Shown here: piece by piece, positions 6,031 through 8,551 of the stretch | How positions within the stretch are numbered: position 1 is the stretch's first letter | Layout: each line of letters begins with the position of its first letter | Origin: Betaproteobacteria bacterium | GTDB taxonomy: Bacteria; Pseudomonadota; Gammaproteobacteria; Burkholderiales; Burkholderiaceae_C | Length of the DNA stretch: 8,551 bases | Reading direction: 5' to 3' | NCBI GenBank assembly: GCA_009923345.1 | Contig: RFTR01000079.1 | Location: forward strand, 1-8,551 | The notes under the pieces: generated by a model | Databases searched by the model: none | Seen by the model: only the letters and a program-made list of their open reading frames with translations | What the model was told of the DNA's origin: nothing | Translations under genes and position numbers: made by a program

Positions 6031-6516
6031 TTAGACAAATGGGCCATTGAGTTCAATCGTCGCCAAATTTAAAAATCCAGCAGCGGTTACCCATGCCAAA
6101 TAAGGCAACAGCATGATGCTAGAAATCTTAGAAATACGCCATAAACCAATGATCAGCAATGCAATAGACGCCCATAAAAAATAAAGCTCTATCAGCGCCC
6201 AATCGGGTCTGTGCAAATAGAAGTAGAGCCAACTCCAGAAAATATTCAATCCGCCGTTTATGGCAAATAAAACAGCAATACGCATTTTTAGTGCGCGTGT
6301 TTGTGCCAATTGCCAAGCGCCCCATCCACTCAAAGCGCACAAAGTAAAGATCGTTGACCAAATAGTCCCAAAAGCAGCGTCTGGGGGTTTCCAGTCCGGT
6401 TGTTTCAAGGCTTGGTACCAAGGACCCAAATCAGTCAAAGCACCACCAATACCCGCGACACCGAAACTACAAATAAAGGCGATAGCCAAACCCACCCAAC
6501 GATTCGACAAGTTCAT
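6031..6516 (-). CDS. tspO: TspO/MBR-family tryptophan-rich membrane protein
   Basis: TspO proteins are five-helix membrane proteins that bind porphyrins and sterols. In Rhodobacter sphaeroides TspO (outer membrane) damps photosynthesis gene expression in response to oxygen, probably through tetrapyrrole intermediates. Seen (161 aa): WYQALKQPDWKPP (33-45), the NxxWSWLYF segment in helix 3 (Asn91, Trp94), and PYLAWVTAAGFLN (138-150) in helix 5. Predicted helices are near 7-27, 47-68, 79-100, 105-125 and 132-152. Oddity: the usual Trp of the PPxWxF motif is Ala47, and the residue before Trp42 is Asp rather than the Trp found in R. sphaeroides; this comparison is from memory. The ATG overlaps the bchP stop (ATGA, 4 bases) with no Shine-Dalgarno of its own, so its translation is probably coupled to bchP. 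Confidence 0.9.
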   Translation of the reverse strand: MNLSNRWVGLAIAFICSFGVAGIGGALTDLGPWYQALKQPDWKPPDAAFGTIWSTIFTLCALSGWGAWQLAQTRALKMRIAVLFAINGGLNIFWSWLYFYLHRPDWALIELYFLWASIALLIIGLWRISKISSIMLLPYLAWVTAAGFLNLATIELNGPFV

Positions 6517-7727
6517 GTGCGAGGTGCCAGGCCAAATAGATGTGCCAAGTCTTTGAAGAAGATACGCACGTGCGCCATGGGTTTTTTACGCACCAAGACT
6601 TTGTTCATGTAGGACTCAAACGTGAGTTGTTGCACATCTTTGTCTTCACAAATGGTGACGAATTTTTCTCGACGACGGTCGTTCGAATACCAAAAGTACT
6701 GCATGATGCCCAACACCCAAAAAACAGTGCCATGTTGCTTCATGAATGTTTTACGCGCTTTCTTCAAGCACGCGGCGTTACCGGTTTCCAATGCTTCATG
6801 CACTGAGTCTGCCGCCATACGACCACAAGCCATGGCGTAGTAAATGCCTTCACCTGAAGCAGGTGCCACTACACCCGCCGCATCACCTGCCAAAATAATG
6901 TCCCTACCGTTGTCCCATTTAGGTAACGGCTTCATTGGTATGGGCGCACCTTCGCGACGCAAAGTTTCTGCAGTATGCAGTCCAGCAGTTTCACGCAAAC
7001 GCCCTACTGCACTGCGTAATGAGAATCCTTTGTCAGCACTACCTGTGCCAATACTCATGGTGTCGCCGTGCGGAAACACCCAGCCATAAAAGTCTGGCGA
7101 CAAAGTGCCACGGTAATACACATCGCATCGGTCGGGATCGTAGTCAGCCTGTGCTGCCGGCGCTTTGACAATCTCGTGGTACGCGAACACATATTTGGTG
7201 CGTTCTGCCCCCTCAATATGGTGACGTGCGACTTCAGATTTCGCGCCATCTGCACCGACAACAAAACGTGCGCGTAGGCTGGTTGTTTCTGGTTGTGGCG
7301 CGGGTTGACCTGCATGCGTTGGGGCTTGGGTCGTGATGTGAATACGCGCTACGCCATCATCGTCGCGGGTAAGTTTTTCGAAGGAACCCCGCATACGTTT
7401 AGCACCATGCGTATGGGCTCTTTCGCGCAACCATTCGTCAAACGCGTCACGGTTCACCATGCCCACGAATCCGTTTTCAATCGGAATATCCACCTTGTTG
7501 TCTTTGGGTGAAATCATCCTTGCGCATCTTGCTTTGGCAACCAACAAATGGTCAGGAATAAAAAAGTCTTTGATCAAACGAGGGGGTATAGCACCCCCAC
7601 AAGGTTTTGTGCGTCCTTGGCGGTCAAGCAGCAACACATTCCAACCTTTGCTCGCCAGATCATCGGCTGCGGTTGCGCCGGAGGGACCACCACCGATCAC
7701 GATCACGTCATATGTTTCAGTATTCAT
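6513..7727 (-). CDS. bchP: geranylgeranyl diphosphate/bacteriochlorophyll reductase (BchP)
   Basis: BchP is a flavoprotein that reduces three double bonds of the geranylgeranyl tail of bacteriochlorophyll a to give the phytyl tail, the last step of the pathway, probably at the inner face of the membrane. Seen (404 aa): the FAD-binding Rossmann motif GGGPSG (12-17) with acidic Asp35 at the end of strand 2, the family CGGAIP (43-48), FVVGADGAKS (155-164), and a second FAD-binding segment LAGDAAGVVAPASGEGIYYA (279-298). The C-terminal part includes FWVLGIMQYFWYSNDRRREKFV, typical of this family. Length is normal. The start is supported by AAGGA (7740 down to 7736) eight bases upstream. It overlaps the end of the PucC/Bch2-family gene by 11 bases and the tspO start by 4, forming a tight operon. 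Neighbouring bch genes favour BchP over plant ChlP-like or archaeal GGR relatives. Confidence 0.95.
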   Translation of the reverse strand: MNTETYDVIVIGGGPSGATAADDLASKGWNVLLLDRQGRTKPCGGAIPPRLIKDFFIPDHLLVAKARCARMISPKDNKVDIPIENGFVGMVNRDAFDEWLRERAHTHGAKRMRGSFEKLTRDDDGVARIHITTQAPTHAGQPAPQPETTSLRARFVVGADGAKSEVARHHIEGAERTKYVFAYHEIVKAPAAQADYDPDRCDVYYRGTLSPDFYGWVFPHGDTMSIGTGSADKGFSLRSAVGRLRETAGLHTAETLRREGAPIPMKPLPKWDNGRDIILAGDAAGVVAPASGEGIYYAMACGRMAADSVHEALETGNAACLKKARKTFMKQHGTVFWVLGIMQYFWYSNDRRREKFVTICEDKDVQQLTFESYMNKVLVRKKPMAHVRIFFKDLAHLFGLAPRT

Positions 7728-8551
7728 GGCTTAAATCCTTAGTCAGACCTACTACCTTGGGTGACTGGCGCATAGGTGCGCTCTTTTGATCGTATCGGCC
7801 TACCCATACCGCACAACCTGCTGACATCACAAACATCAATGTCTCAAAACCAAATACACAGGAATACGCGGTTCCCTGTGCACTCAAAAAGTAATGGGCT
7901 ATGTCGCTAGCAGCTGTACCCAAGAGACCACCAAGTCCAAATGCAATCGCTTGCGCAGCGCCCCACATGCCCATGCGTGTGCCAGCGCGTTCTTCACCAC
8001 CTTGTGTGGCAAGACGCATCATGGTGGCGATCGCGGCGATTGAAAAACTTCCATTGGCAACGCCCAATAAAAACACATTGGGCTTGAGTGGCCAAGGCGG
8101 GCCTAACGCAGCGGCAATACACAAACCAAGCATCGCTACACCGGAGACCAAGCAGCCTCCCACCATCCAGGCTTGAATAGAACCTAAGCGCCCTGCCACG
8201 CGCGCGCTTCCAGCAAAAGCAACAGCCAACATACCGCATAAAACTGCTGAATGGTGTAGCCCTGAAAGCTGTGTTGTTTCGCCAGGTGTCAAACCAAATA
8301 AAGCGCCCGCAAAAGGTTCCAACACCAAATCTTGTGAGCTATAGGCCAGCATCGATAGGAAAACAAACACCGTAAAAGCTTTAGCTTGCGGTTCTGACCA
8401 AACGTGCGCTAAAGCTTCTTTGAAACTTTGTTTTGGAACTACTGCGGGGCTATGGGTTTCTTGCGCTTCTTGTGCACGCCCCTCTAATCCCCACAAACAC
8501 AGACCAGTGACGAGTAAGACCAATACGCTGAGGGTTGCGCTGATCTCCAAC
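7717..8551 (-). CDS. bch2: PucC/Bch2-family MFS membrane protein, C-terminal part (5' end outside window)
   Basis: The frame is open to the window edge, so about 278 residues of a protein normally 430-450 long are visible. The apparent start at 8550 is a TTG, read as Leu inside the frame, not a real start. Seen: several hydrophobic segments (visible-part residues near 5-22, 57-75, 100-118, 126-150, 157-178, 197-216 and 230-252), with the family hallmark MLAYSSQDLVLEPFAG (67-82) and a GTRMGMWGAAQAIAFGLGG segment (190-208). This family (PucC, LhaA, Bch2/ORF428) is a branch of the major facilitator superfamily linked to light-harvesting complex assembly or bacteriochlorophyll handling. Position directly before bchP matches Bch2/ORF428 of the bchG-bch2-bchP order known in Rhodobacter, rather than PucC next to pucBA, so the symbol rests on synteny. 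The stop overlaps bchP by 11 bases. Confidence 0.85.
   Translation of the reverse strand, partial: LEISATLSVLVLLVTGLCLWGLEGRAQEAQETHSPAVVPKQSFKEALAHVWSEPQAKAFTVFVFLSMLAYSSQDLVLEPFAGALFGLTPGETTQLSGLHHSAVLCGMLAVAFAGSARVAGRLGSIQAWMVGGCLVSGVAMLGLCIAAALGPPWPLKPNVFLLGVANGSFSIAAIATMMRLATQGGEERAGTRMGMWGAAQAIAFGLGGLLGTAASDIAHYFLSAQGTAYSCVFGFETLMFVMSAGCAVWVGRYDQKSAPMRQSPKVVGLTKDLSHEY

Noticed and set aside
8548..8550. Apparent start codon of the PucC/Bch2-family gene at the window edge
   Set aside because: It is TTG inside a frame that stays open to the edge, and the family needs roughly 150 more N-terminal residues.
1..8551. Mobile elements, CRISPR arrays, tRNA or rRNA genes
   Set aside because: No transposase, terminal repeats, regularly spaced repeats or RNA-gene-like stretches were seen; the window is almost fully covered by protein genes.

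Overview
The window looks like the edge of a photosynthesis gene cluster from a purple, bacteriochlorophyll a-making proteobacterium. Best guess is a betaproteobacterium of the Burkholderiales (Rhodoferax/Limnohabitans-like), judged from protein style and moderate GC only. No rRNA or other taxonomic marker is present, so this stays an inference.

Layout, left to right: (1) the 3' end of a YqiA-type esterase gene (+). (2) On the minus strand, an MsbA-like ABC exporter followed by a tiny lipoprotein gene, whose stop codon overlaps the esterase stop. (3) A divergent control region (about 2162-2314). (4) A plus-strand operon bchI-bchD-bchO. (5) A 38-base convergent gap. (6) A minus-strand operon read right to left: a PucC/Bch2-family membrane protein (cut by the window edge), bchP and tspO, each overlapping the next.

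Function: BchI and BchD are two of the three magnesium chelatase subunits that commit protoporphyrin IX to bacteriochlorophyll. BchO is the alpha/beta hydrolase associated with the chelatase step. BchP reduces the geranylgeranyl tail to phytyl at the end of the pathway. The PucC/Bch2 protein belongs to a family tied to pigment delivery and light-harvesting complex assembly. TspO is a tetrapyrrole-responsive membrane protein that tunes photosynthesis gene expression in Rhodobacter. The third chelatase subunit (bchH) and bchG are not in the window.

The most interesting point is the bchI/ABC-exporter divergent region. A perfect palindrome TGTCAA-N6-TTGACA (2247-2264) fits the PpsR/CrtJ consensus TGT-N12-ACA. 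Its two arms each read TTGACA, a perfect -35 box, one on each strand. On the exporter side a good -10 (TAATAT) lies exactly 17 bases away. One repressor site may therefore shut both the chelatase operon and the exporter/lipoprotein operon, which would make the exporter a candidate member of the photosynthesis regulon.
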